Positions 6,941 to 14,573 of a DNA stretch of 39,140 bases are shown here, piece after piece (position 1 is the first letter of the stretch; every line of letters starts with the position of its first letter). The notes beneath the pieces are model-generated. The model was given only the letters and a program-made list of their open reading frames with translations, was not told the DNA's origin and did no database searches. Origin of the DNA: Bacteroidota bacterium (lineage in GTDB: Bacteria; Bacteroidota; Bacteroidia; Flavobacteriales_D; Crocinitomicaceae); assembly GCA_016192075.1 (NCBI GenBank), contig JACPUU010000019.1, positions 1-39,140 on the forward strand. Reading direction: 5' to 3'. A program made the position numbers and the translations under genes.

Positions 6941-6968
6941 GTCCGACATAGCTTCAGCGAAGTCGGAC
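6941..6968. repeat. Palindromic hairpin (GTCCGAC/GTCGGAC)
   Basis: Perfect 7-bp arms GTCCGAC and GTCGGAC enclose a 14-base loop that itself holds GCTTCAGCGAA. This is the appearance of a REP-like intergenic palindrome. It is followed within a few bases by a terminator-like hairpin. Confidence 0.5.
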
Positions 6969-6972
6969 AAAT

Positions 6973-6998
6973 AAAAATCCCCAACCAACGGGATTTTT
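6973..6998 (+). terminator. Terminator-like hairpin with no obvious gene to serve
   Basis: Perfect 9-bp arms AAAAATCCC and GGGATTTTT with an 8-base loop. On the plus strand it ends in a T run, as an intrinsic terminator would, but no plus-strand gene ends upstream: the integrase, on the other strand, is there instead. It may be left over from a transcript cut by integration. The A/T-symmetric arms could also work on the minus strand. Confidence 0.5.
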
Positions 6999-7065
6999 GG
7001 AAAGAAACCCTCCTACGCTTAGGCTTCGGAGAGTAAAGAAATAGTCTATATGGCTGTAGACTTAG

Positions 7066-7098
7066 AAAACCCCAGGAGTTAAGGCTCTTGGGGTTTTT
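7066..7098 (+). terminator. Second terminator hairpin ahead of the 7123 gene
   Basis: Arms AAAACCCCAGGAG and CTCTTGGGGTTTT pair over 13 positions with one G-T wobble, followed on the plus strand by T-rich sequence (GCTTTTTT). It lies 25 bases upstream of the next gene. It insulates that gene from upstream transcription or ends a short structured RNA in 6900-7100. Confidence 0.6.
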
Positions 7099-7122
7099 GC
7101 TTTTTTATAAGTATTCTAAAAA

Positions 7123-7518
7123 ATGTGTGTTATGAACCTAGTAACCCGACTTTTGATTGTCTTCTTGTCATTTCTTCCCTTAATTGGTTTTAACCAGGAG
7201 GAAGGTGATTGCAACACTTACTTCACGGATGGAACATTCACCTATTTCGACGATGGCGAAGTACAGGGAGAAATTACTATCAAGAATGATATCTGGAAGG
7301 AAAAATTCAGTGACAAAAAAGTTACCATTGTCTCCAAATGTGAGTGGGTTTCTGATTGCACATTCAAACTAACCATTATAAAGACTAAAGGCAAAACAAA
7401 ATTGCATGTTGGACAATCAATCATTATTCTTGTATACAAAGTGGAGGGTTCAAAGGCCTATTACAATTATAAAGGCGGAGATGATTCAGTGAAGCGCTAT
7501 TACCTGAAATTGGAATAA
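7123..7518 (+). CDS. Small exported protein, 131 aa
   Basis: The N-terminus is a signal peptide (hydrophobic LLIVFLSFLPLIGF, then NQEEGDC). ATG 7123 and ATG 7132 are both possible starts. The mature part has the pattern C-N-x-Y-F-T-D-G-T-F-x-Y, then strands ending in V-S-K-C-E-W-V-S-D-C-T-F-K-L-T-I. This resembles a family of about 130-aa secreted Flavobacteriia proteins (pattern C..F..G.F.Y....W.SDC.Y.L.Y) that databases sometimes mislabel as topoisomerase fragments. The three Cys in the mature part could form a disulfide. A periplasmic or lipid-binding role is possible but unproven. Upstream terminators suggest an independent transcription unit. Confidence 0.7.
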   Translation: MCVMNLVTRLLIVFLSFLPLIGFNQEEGDCNTYFTDGTFTYFDDGEVQGEITIKNDIWKEKFSDKKVTIVSKCEWVSDCTFKLTIIKTKGKTKLHVGQSIIILVYKVEGSKAYYNYKGGDDSVKRYYLKLE

Positions 7519-7555
7519 GGATTTAATTTATATGGAATATTCCCCTATTTACGAT

Positions 7556-7708
7556 CTAGGCATGAAAATTCTCTTTAATATGAACATAATCATTGTTCAG
7601 TGATTTAAATAGATCAACCAAAAGAGTACAGTATTTTTCAGCGGTTTTCTCCAGATTGTCAGGTGTGATTTTCAGCAAAGATTCATCGTTGCAGAAATCG
7701 ATACTGGA
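7556..7708 (-). pseudogene. Gene remnant, C-terminal 50 codons without a start
   Basis: The minus-strand frame from 7708 to the TAG at 7556-7558 translates to protein-like helical sequence (ITPDNLEKTAEKYCTLLVDL, then FKSLNNDYVHIKENFHA). The frame is closed by a TGA at 7709-7711 and has no usable start codon, so this looks like the 3' end of a decayed gene. No family is recognised. It lies between the small exported protein and the large phosphoesterase-NTPase gene, a stretch otherwise without genes. Confidence 0.4.
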
Positions 7709-7779
7709 TCAAGTCTAAAACCTATGGGATTGAAAATATCACGCATAAATTTTAATTAGTCTGTAGAAGGAAGATAAAA

Positions 7780-10700
7780 CTATTTTTTTTCTATACTTCC
7801 ACCCTGTATGACTCTCTGCTCAGGAATTTTAATCTCGAGCAGATTGCAAATTCGTGATCGTTCGTCATGCGGAACATCAAAAAGGTGCAAATACTGGTAA
7901 ACAAAATTTTGAAGCAGAACTTTTGGTAAGATGTACTTATTGAATCCGATATCTTTTTTTAGAAGTTTTTCTATATCGTTAATTGGAAGGTTTCCAATAT
8001 GATCCATAACAATGGCAAGTTTGATAAGCTTGTAAGAATTTGACTGATTTTTTTCTACAAGTGCATCAAATGTTTCAATGAGTTGTGAATGAGATATTGA
8101 ATTTGAAACACGTTTAATTAACCCATGAGATGCCATATAAGCGAAATTGAAAACCACCATTTTTGCGAGTTTTTTAAGTTCTTCTTTACTGCCAATTTCT
8201 TTTTTCTCAGCTACATAATAAATATACTCGATTAGATCTCCTTCATTTTTTACTATGAGTTGAAAATAGGCTGAAAGTATGCGCATGGATAAACTAAATG
8301 TTGCTTCAGCGTATTTTTCCTTGTCATCGCCATCGAAAGCACCCCAATTTTTTTTAACTACTTGACCAAGGATTTCGAAAGTTTTAATGGCTCGAATGAA
8401 CTTATTTAACAAAGAAATATTGGTGATGTCTTCATCCAGATCATAGTCCTTGGATCTGTAATCTTGAATGATCTCTCTTTCCTTTTCTTCTTCTTGGCTC
8501 CGTTTTTCAATTTCAAGTTTACGATTAACTTCAATTTTTGAGTCAGGTAAAACTAATTCAGGCATTGACTTCATGAACTTATCTATTTCTGAAATATCAT
8601 CGGACAATGTTGATGGTATATATTCTGAAAAGTACTCATTTGTATGAGCTAGTAGCTCTTCAATTACTTTCGGGCTAGATGTTAATTGCGATAGGAAAAC
8701 TATAATATTAGAATATTCGTCAACATAGAGCCTTTCAATCATTTTTGTCAAACATACTTTAAGTGAAGAATCTCTTTCTAAATTATTGGCAAAGTATAAA
8801 GCTACATAATAGTAGTATATATAATTGTAAGAAATTTTGACAAAGTCTTGATCGAGTTTGATTATTCGAGCTGCGCTAAGTTGACGTAATGATTCTGTAA
8901 AAGAAACCTTGACTCTCTTTTTTGATATATATTGTTTAAAATAGTTTTCGAAGTCATGCGAGGAAATGCTCCGAATTTTTGAATCAAAAAGGAAGAAACA
9001 AAATTCCGAAAGGAATAAATTGTAAAATTGTAGCTCGTCGTTGTTATCTACATTCTTGCGCAGTGACTCTTCAATAAGATACTTGTAATAGTACTTAAAT
9101 GCTCCCTGTTCAGAACTGTTTCCAAGATCAAGTGACTGCAACGCAGTAATAATAATAAATGGATATTGAGGCAGGAAGTTTTTACCTAAAAATTCTCTAA
9201 CTTGTCTATCATAGGACTCATTTTTTCGGAGAAGCGCGTTCCCCTGAAGTTCAGTCTCATTTAAGGCGTTCCACTTCTGGATAATCTCGTATCTTAATTC
9301 GTAAGACAGTTCAAGTAAATCAAATAGCTCATATTCACTAAAGGGCATTTCGCTTTTGGCTACAGGATTAAAAAAGAGACGCGAACTACTGGTTAAAAAG
9401 ATGCGGTCTACAATTTCATTGAGGGTTTGCGCAAATGAGTTTCTTAGATCATCCTTAAGTTCACAGGCATGAAAATCATCAATCAGAATGACGAATTTTT
9501 TTTTGTCAATAGTGTCAAATTTAACATGATTGTTTCTTTGATATTGAGCTTCAAATGCGGTACGCAAAAGTTGATTAAAAACATAGTCGAATGTATGCTT
9601 TATTACATCTTTGCCATTAATAAGAATTGGAATAAAGCCGCGATCATGATTTTCACGGAATAGTTTCTTAAGAATTGTGGTCTTTCCTGATATTTCTTCA
9701 CCAATAAAAATAGCCCGTTTGAGATCTTTTTTTGAAATGACTTTTTCAAATTTTACGACATCAATTTTATCTGTTCCTTCTCTTGTGGTTCTGAGCAAGG
9801 GATATACATATAGGTCATCTAGTAGTATTTCATCAGCGCGCTTATGCAAGAATTGTGCATTTAATGAATCTATGTAGGAGTTAAAATATTTTTCAACCAA
9901 AAACTCCGATTGTGATTGTTTTGCTTCGCTAAGGAATGGTCTTCTTGAAAGCTCCTTGTGGCGCACATATTCGCCATCAGTATAACTAAAATTATTAACT
10001 TCAATTTCATTTAGCGCAAGATCGAGTTCAATTAAATTAAAAGAACTGTTAGTCTTGTTTCCCGTTTCTTGCAAAGCCGAAGCTTCTATAAAAAAGCTGG
10101 TTTGATCTGTGCTATCCTGTGTCTTGACAATCGAGTTTTTATGCTCATGACCAGAAAGGTTTATATCGCCATTCTTTTGCAAGAATGAGCGCAATTCTCT
10201 ATGTGACGTGGAAGACTGCCAGTTAATTGGGTGATGTAATAAATTAATTGTACAAGAGGATTTTTGTTGGGTTAAATCTGGCTGATAATGGTGAATTGGA
10301 AAATTAAGCTTACCTTCTAGTTCATTTTTCTTAGAGAGCCAAGCTGTATTTAGGCAATTGAAGACGATGTTGTATTCGCCAATTTTATAGTTTAGCACTT
10401 TAAAAATTTTGTCCTCATAAATTACATCGGCCTCAATCGCTAATATTGACTTATCAAATGCGTAATAATTCTCCAATGGTAAACTGCATTGGGCTATTAC
10501 ATTTTCGTTGAGCTTTGCAAAATTTGAAGACTCTAAACTATCTATCAAAAGTTCACGTACGGCTTGGTCACCACTAAAGTCACAATCATGGTTTCCTGGG
10601 ATGCCAATTACAGGTATTATTTTAGTCGTATAATCTTGCATTGAATTGACAATTTCGGAAATAAATTTGCTGACGATATCGTATTCTGATTTTTGCCCTG

Positions 10701-10860
10701 AAAATGCAAAATCTCCGGTTATTATAAGAAATAGCGAATCAAAACCTAATAGCTTATTCTGTAAGGATTCTACTATTTTGTTCTTTTTCTTAAGTACTGA
10801 ATTTTGGTTTTCAGATGTCTCAATGTGTATATCACTAAAATGAATAATTCCTATTTTCAT
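7780..10860 (-). CDS. Metallophosphoesterase fused to a STAND-like P-loop NTPase, 1026 aa
   Basis: The N-terminal calcineurin-like phosphoesterase (1-290) has all metal-binding motifs: D10-I-H12, G49-D50-F, G-N90-H91-D92, H209/H210 in LLHHPINW, and G237-H-E-H240. The central NTPase (about 370-600) has Walker A GEEISGKT (387-394) and Walker B FVILIDD (456-462), in the arrangement of STAND/NACHT ATPases. The rest is helical, with a charged linker (EIEKRSQEEEKEREII) and then a conserved-looking block (LLNKFIRAIKTFEILGQVVK, near residue 820) similar to the C-terminal sensor regions of STAND proteins. Predicted role: the sensor and NTPase oligomerise on a cue and switch on phosphoesterase cleavage of nucleic acid or a nucleotide. 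This is the usual effector-STAND logic of phage defence, inferred here. It is a single-gene unit, AT-rich, with no partner on either side. The architecture call is firm; the biology is not. Confidence 0.85.
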   Translation of the reverse strand: MKIGIIHFSDIHIETSENQNSVLKKKNKIVESLQNKLLGFDSLFLIITGDFAFSGQKSEYDIVSKFISEIVNSMQDYTTKIIPVIGIPGNHDCDFSGDQAVRELLIDSLESSNFAKLNENVIAQCSLPLENYYAFDKSILAIEADVIYEDKIFKVLNYKIGEYNIVFNCLNTAWLSKKNELEGKLNFPIHHYQPDLTQQKSSCTINLLHHPINWQSSTSHRELRSFLQKNGDINLSGHEHKNSIVKTQDSTDQTSFFIEASALQETGNKTNSSFNLIELDLALNEIEVNNFSYTDGEYVRHKELSRRPFLSEAKQSQSEFLVEKYFNSYIDSLNAQFLHKRADEILLDDLYVYPLLRTTREGTDKIDVVKFEKVISKKDLKRAIFIGEEISGKTTILKKLFRENHDRGFIPILINGKDVIKHTFDYVFNQLLRTAFEAQYQRNNHVKFDTIDKKKFVILIDDFHACELKDDLRNSFAQTLNEIVDRIFLTSSSRLFFNPVAKSEMPFSEYELFDLLELSYELRYEIIQKWNALNETELQGNALLRKNESYDRQVREFLGKNFLPQYPFIIITALQSLDLGNSSEQGAFKYYYKYLIEESLRKNVDNNDELQFYNLFLSEFCFFLFDSKIRSISSHDFENYFKQYISKKRVKVSFTESLRQLSAARIIKLDQDFVKISYNYIYYYYVALYFANNLERDSSLKVCLTKMIERLYVDEYSNIIVFLSQLTSSPKVIEELLAHTNEYFSEYIPSTLSDDISEIDKFMKSMPELVLPDSKIEVNRKLEIEKRSQEEEKEREIIQDYRSKDYDLDEDITNISLLNKFIRAIKTFEILGQVVKKNWGAFDGDDKEKYAEATFSLSMRILSAYFQLIVKNEGDLIEYIYYVAEKKEIGSKEELKKLAKMVVFNFAYMASHGLIKRVSNSISHSQLIETFDALVEKNQSNSYKLIKLAIVMDHIGNLPINDIEKLLKKDIGFNKYILPKVLLQNFVYQYLHLFDVPHDERSRICNLLEIKIPEQRVIQGGSIEKK

Positions 10861-10979
10861 ATATATAATTTACGCTGCTAATACCTCCAGTAATTCATTC
10901 ATAATCGCCTAAAATTAATCGCACTAAAAACTTAATTTTCATATTGTTGGGTTAAGTTGTAAAAATCTTGTTTTACTAC

Positions 10980-11222
10980 CTAATCCTCCCACCCACAAAG
11001 CTCTTTCTTCCCTTTATTATAAGCCTCTTGCTTAGTCACTTTAATGACTTTGTGATCACAGGCATTAAGCCCCCTGCAATTGGAGGTGAGATGGTATTTG
11101 GTTGCGCCGGTTGAGTCGCAGATATAAACTGAAGATTGTTCCGGGTGTGTCTGGATTTGATCAGCGCTGATCAATGCAGTCACGCAGATCAGAAACACTA
11201 AAACTGAACGTATTTTTTTCAT
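10980..11222 (-). CDS. Small exported Cys-containing protein, 80 aa
   Basis: Residues 1-20 form a signal peptide (KKIRSVLVFLICVTALISA). The mature part has the pattern V-Y-I-C35-x5-K-Y-H-x4-C49-R-G-L-x2-C55 and ends with K-x-L-C76-G-W. This matches a family of short periplasmic proteins common in Bacteroidota whose invariant core is YH-x4-C-RGL-x2-C....A...G...C-GW. The Cys and His residues could bind metal or form disulfides; the function of the family is not known to me. It stands alone, 120 bases from the upstream phosphoesterase-NTPase gene and beside the second palindrome cluster. Confidence 0.8.
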   Translation of the reverse strand: MKKIRSVLVFLICVTALISADQIQTHPEQSSVYICDSTGATKYHLTSNCRGLNACDHKVIKVTKQEAYNKGKKELCGWED

Positions 11223-11270
11223 AGAGCGTAGTTTTCGCGTTAAATCTAAGGATCACGTTTATCAAAATCA

Positions 11271-11344
11271 ACGCGGAAACCACGCAACCTCATTGCGGAA
11301 ACCCGCAAATCGGAATAACTAATTAGTGCGGGAACCCGCACTAA
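11271..11344. repeat. Second cluster of GCGG(G/A)AACCCGC-type palindromes
   Basis: Three copies: a degenerate one at 11271-11286 (ACGCGGAAACCACGCA), TTGCGGAAACCCGCAA at 11293-11308, and a longer palindrome at 11323-11344 with arms TTAGTGCGGG and CCCGCACTAA. The words match the cluster at 494-572. The two clusters enclose the whole accessory region. Confidence 0.75.
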
Positions 11345-11431
11345 ACAGAATTAATTTTCTTAAAAACAAAATCGTAAAATAACCCAAAAACCCAGGATCA
11401 GCAATTCTTTTAAGTAAGATGCTATAAGCTC

Positions 11432-12091
11432 CTACTCCCCATCCACTACCCGCCAGACGGAATAGTAGCTGCTGGTTGTCTGAAAATAAAAATCACGTTC
11501 CAGAAAACTTACGCCAAGGGTAATTCCACCGGCGAGGCCGGCAGCGGAATAGAGTTCGTATTGTAAAAAACGGTTCCAGTTATAGTTGCTGAAACTGCCA
11601 TTGTTCATGCCTGCAACTGGAGAAATAATGACCGCATTAAACAAAGCGGCAATGCAAACGCCAACGCCAAAATTGTACATTGCATTTCTGAAGCGGGTCT
11701 GGTGTGTGAGCCGCAAATCTATTTCCCGGTTAGAATTCTGATAGGGTAATTTAACCAGTGAATCAGGTTCAAGGTAACCGTAGCTTTCACTGTAATAGTT
11801 AGATTCGCCGGACCATACATCGCTGTATGTGGTATATTCTTCAAATGCGAAAATCATTTCCTGTTTTCCAAAACTTGATTTCAGCGGATCAAACGTTGTG
11901 TAGCTGAGTCCGCCACCACCGGCACCGTCGAGCGAATCAATGTAAAGTGTCATGTAGGCGGTGCGGTCCAGTTTCAGTTTTTTGATTTTGCCATTCACGG
12001 TATTTTCCAGGTAGAGTGTGGAACCGTTTTGCTGCGCGCTGGCGTTAATGTTTAAAATGAATAGTAAAAAAAACAAGAAAGAGGTTCTCAT
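11432..12091 (-). CDS. Exported hypothetical protein, 219 aa, third gene of the GMC operon
   Basis: A signal peptide is visible at 1-19 (SFLFFLLFILNINASA, then Q). The mature region is rich in Tyr, Ser and Asn, and two weakly hydrophobic segments near 141-158 and 180-198 could cross or rest on a membrane. No family is recognised. Its ATG overlaps the TGA of the GMC oxidoreductase by four bases (ATGA), so it is translated with the dehydrogenase genes. It may serve as an envelope accessory factor for them, but it could equally be an unrelated passenger. Confidence 0.68.
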   Translation of the reverse strand: MRTSFLFFLLFILNINASAQQNGSTLYLENTVNGKIKKLKLDRTAYMTLYIDSLDGAGGGGLSYTTFDPLKSSFGKQEMIFAFEEYTTYSDVWSGESNYYSESYGYLEPDSLVKLPYQNSNREIDLRLTHQTRFRNAMYNFGVGVCIAALFNAVIISPVAGMNNGSFSNYNWNRFLQYELYSAAGLAGGITLGVSFLERDFYFQTTSSYYSVWRVVDGE

Positions 12092-13770
12092 AATTTTGAT
12101 TTTAACTGATCAATTATTTTTTCAGCGACGCGAAAAGCGTTTGCATAAATGGTAAATGTGTACGGAACGCTTCCGCCGGTTGGCATAAAACTTCCGTCAG
12201 TGACATAGAGGTTGGGGACTTCATGTGCCCGGCAATCTTTTGTGAGTACGGTTGTTTTTGGATCATTTCCAAAGCGGCAGCCGCCTGCCTGTAAATTAAC
12301 GGTTGGTCCGGTACTGACTGCACCGCTCACGTCCCGGGCACCCATTTCTGTCAGAATTTCTTTGGAGATGCCGGCTAAAAATTCACCCGGAATTTTATTG
12401 CTTTCGTGATATCCCAGCCTGATTCTGGCAACCGGGTCGCCCCATTTGTCCTTCTGTTCAGGATCAAGTGTCACATAACAATTGTCGTTCGGAATCCAAT
12501 CGGTGAAGGCTTCAAAGCGAACTTTTTTCCGGGTGGTGAAATAGGTGTGCAGTTTGGTTTTGAATTCAGAACCATACACCAGGCGGTCTCCGTCTTTTTT
12601 ATTTTTGACGGCTTTGGGCATGGGGTTTGAATGTTCAATCAAAAAGTCAATAATGCCGCCCTTGATTTTTTTACCGGATTGCGAATCATCAATTTCATAG
12701 AAATCAACGAGTGTGCGGTTTACAAATGTCATGGGGTTGTTGATCTCCGCAATTTTTTCTGCCGGAAAATCGTCAAAATGAATAAATCCTGATCCGGTTG
12801 CAACGGCTGAAAAAATCAGGTTTTTACCCACATTTCCGGCATTGTTTGCAAGCCCGTTTGGTGATGATGGATTTTTGCTCATCAGCAATAAGCGTGATGT
12901 TTCAACGGCTTGTGCAGCTACAACAAACAGTGTAGCCTCAACGCTGTTTTTGAGTCCGGCCAGGTCATAATACCAGGCTTTGATAATTTCATTTTTTTCA
13001 TTGGTCTCCAGGTGAAAAACTTTGGAGTCAGGCCTTATTTCTACATTCCCGGTTTTGAGTGCATCATTGATAAGTGCCGCGCGCGAACTGCTTTTGCCAT
13101 CAGATGAGCATCCGAAACTTCCACAGTAATTTGACAGGTAACAGGCGTTGCGGTCTCCTTTGGGGAGTGAAATAATACCGCGTGCTGCGGGAATAACGTT
13201 GTATCCTTTTTTTGCGCCAGCCGCGGTAAACCAGTCTGAAATCCGGTTGGTCACCAGCGGCGGAAAAGGATAATCAGGGGTAGAGCGGGGCTCCAGGTGT
13301 TTATGCGGTACTACGGCACCGGATACACCTACCACGTGTTCTACTTTGGTGTAGTAGGGTTCGAGATCGTTATAGGTAATGGGCCAGTCAACCATATTTC
13401 CATCCTGTATGTTACCGTATTCAGAAAGTAACCGGAAATCGTTTGGTTTTAACCGGTGAAAATAGGCGCTCATGAAATTGGATGAACCTCCGACCGCGCT
13501 TCCGTTCCAGAAATCGGTGCGGCTTTCATGGGTTGGAACGGCTTTCCAGTTACCATCGGCATCTTTTGTTTCCAGCACGTGAAATTCATCTTTAAAAGCC
13601 GGGGTATAAATGGCGCGGCGCGTTGCCACCATGTCATCTTTGGTAAAATGCTCAGTCTTAAACCAGGGCCCTTTTTCCAGCACCAGTACGTTAAAACCGG
13701 CTTGTGCCAGTTCATAAATCACGGGTCCTGCACCGGCACCGCTTCCAATTATACAGACATCGTATTTCAT
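12088..13770 (-). CDS. GMC-family oxidoreductase (FAD-dependent, gluconate-dehydrogenase-like large subunit), 560 aa
   Basis: The N-terminus has the FAD dinucleotide-binding motif GSGAGAG (residues 9-15) with an acidic strand end (VLVLEKG). A GMC-type substrate region follows, and the C-terminus has the expected closing motif (GGCRFGNDPKTTVLTKDCRA, then NLYVTDGSFMPT and a final helix). In most members the residue preceding this GG-RMG motif region is His; here the stretch reads VNLQAGG, an unusual substitution. It lacks its own signal peptide. The partner subunit upstream carries a twin-arginine leader, which in this family exports the folded complex. The likely reaction is oxidation of a sugar, alcohol or aldonate, with electrons passed to the respiratory chain; the substrate is unknown. 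Four-base ATGA overlaps on both sides mark a tight operon. Confidence 0.88.
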   Translation of the reverse strand: MKYDVCIIGSGAGAGPVIYELAQAGFNVLVLEKGPWFKTEHFTKDDMVATRRAIYTPAFKDEFHVLETKDADGNWKAVPTHESRTDFWNGSAVGGSSNFMSAYFHRLKPNDFRLLSEYGNIQDGNMVDWPITYNDLEPYYTKVEHVVGVSGAVVPHKHLEPRSTPDYPFPPLVTNRISDWFTAAGAKKGYNVIPAARGIISLPKGDRNACYLSNYCGSFGCSSDGKSSSRAALINDALKTGNVEIRPDSKVFHLETNEKNEIIKAWYYDLAGLKNSVEATLFVVAAQAVETSRLLLMSKNPSSPNGLANNAGNVGKNLIFSAVATGSGFIHFDDFPAEKIAEINNPMTFVNRTLVDFYEIDDSQSGKKIKGGIIDFLIEHSNPMPKAVKNKKDGDRLVYGSEFKTKLHTYFTTRKKVRFEAFTDWIPNDNCYVTLDPEQKDKWGDPVARIRLGYHESNKIPGEFLAGISKEILTEMGARDVSGAVSTGPTVNLQAGGCRFGNDPKTTVLTKDCRAHEVPNLYVTDGSFMPTGGSVPYTFTIYANAFRVAEKIIDQLKSKL

Positions 13771-14393
13771 GATTCGGTTTTTGGATACGCAGCGCGAACG
13801 GTTTTCAGTATATTTTCATACCGGAGTTCTTCAGTGGCTTGTGGGTAACCGGGCGTATGGTTCAGCCATTTCCAGCCAATACCATCCGGATTACCGCCAT
13901 AAATGGGGTCAAGCAGCAATGCTTCCAGAATGTAGGTGAGAATAATGCTGAGCCATTCGGTACCATAATCGGTTTCATTAAAATGGGCCACTGCCTGTTC
14001 ACGTTCGGCCTGGCTCAGTTCCAGGTAGTTTTTCTGCTGGTTTTTCTGGGTTTGTTCATCGGCCCAGGTAATTCCCTCGATTGCCAGGTTGCGGTATTTT
14101 TCATACGAGCCTGTATCATGCAATACCCACATGATGTATTCAAAGGCGTGTAAATCATCAATTCCCGGCCCGTTTCCGTCGTTTGGGAACAGAATTTCCA
14201 TGACAGATTTGAGAATGCCCACCTGGTTGGCATCCAGCAGGTCATTGCCCTCTTCGGTTAACTGATTGGCTGTGCAGGCTTGCAGAAAAGAAAGCTGAGA
14301 CAAGGTTCCGGTCAGAATTGCCGCTTTGATGACTTGCCTGCGATTGGTTTGCCAGTGTTCCAGGTTATCGATATTATCAGAGAATTGAGCCAT
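13767..14393 (-). CDS. Gluconate 2-dehydrogenase subunit 3-family protein with Tat/lipoprotein-like leader, 208 aa
   Basis: The leader has twin arginines R18-R19 (NRRQVIKAA), a hydrophobic stretch and then FLQAC40, a lipobox-like site. This combination fits a Tat-exported, possibly lipid-anchored subunit. The mature domain matches the Gluconate_2-dh3 pattern: helix with LKSVMEILFPNDG, then FEYIMWVLHDTGSYEKYRN and a conserved Pro/Gly-rich end (YGGNPDGIGWKWLNHTPGYP). In known complexes this small subunit pairs with the FAD-containing GMC subunit encoded next. The stop codon overlaps the next start by four bases. A TAACTTTC box 10-15 bases upstream of the ATG resembles the promoter consensus. 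Confidence 0.87.
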   Translation of the reverse strand: MAQFSDNIDNLEHWQTNRRQVIKAAILTGTLSQLSFLQACTANQLTEEGNDLLDANQVGILKSVMEILFPNDGNGPGIDDLHAFEYIMWVLHDTGSYEKYRNLAIEGITWADEQTQKNQQKNYLELSQAEREQAVAHFNETDYGTEWLSIILTYILEALLLDPIYGGNPDGIGWKWLNHTPGYPQATEELRYENILKTVRAAYPKTES

Positions 14394-14433
14394 ATCCGGC
14401 TGAAAGTTACAAATTTTTGAGGGGTGTTATTTG

Positions 14434-14542
14434 CAGGAATTGTTGTTTGTGGGAACTGCTGTATATGGGAACTGTTGTTTATGGGGACTGTTGTCTGTGG
14501 GGACTGTTATCTGTGGGGACGCGATTAATCGCGTCCCCACAG
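14434..14542. repeat. Five degenerate 16-bp tandem repeats ending in a perfect 32-bp palindrome
   Basis: Units start at 14434, 14450, 14466, 14482 and 14498, with consensus TGGGGACTGTTGTCTG. The last unit runs into a palindrome at 14511-14542 whose arms (CTGTGGGGACGCGATT and its exact complement) have no mismatch. It lies in the 484-base gene-free gap between the dehydrogenase operon and the lipoprotein gene. It could form a cruciform or a bidirectional terminator-like hairpin, but has no T run. Confidence 0.8.
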
Positions 14543-14573
14543 ACACTGGTTTTTATTTTAGTTCATTTTTTTT

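Noticed and set aside
6797-6988. N-terminal extension of the integrase
   Set aside because: It translates the 16-bp repeat and the upstream hairpin. The normal integrase N-terminus begins at ATG 6796.
580-11270. Complete prophage or conjugative element
   Set aside because: There is one integrase but no structural, replication, packaging or transfer genes. The region is better described as a small mosaic island.
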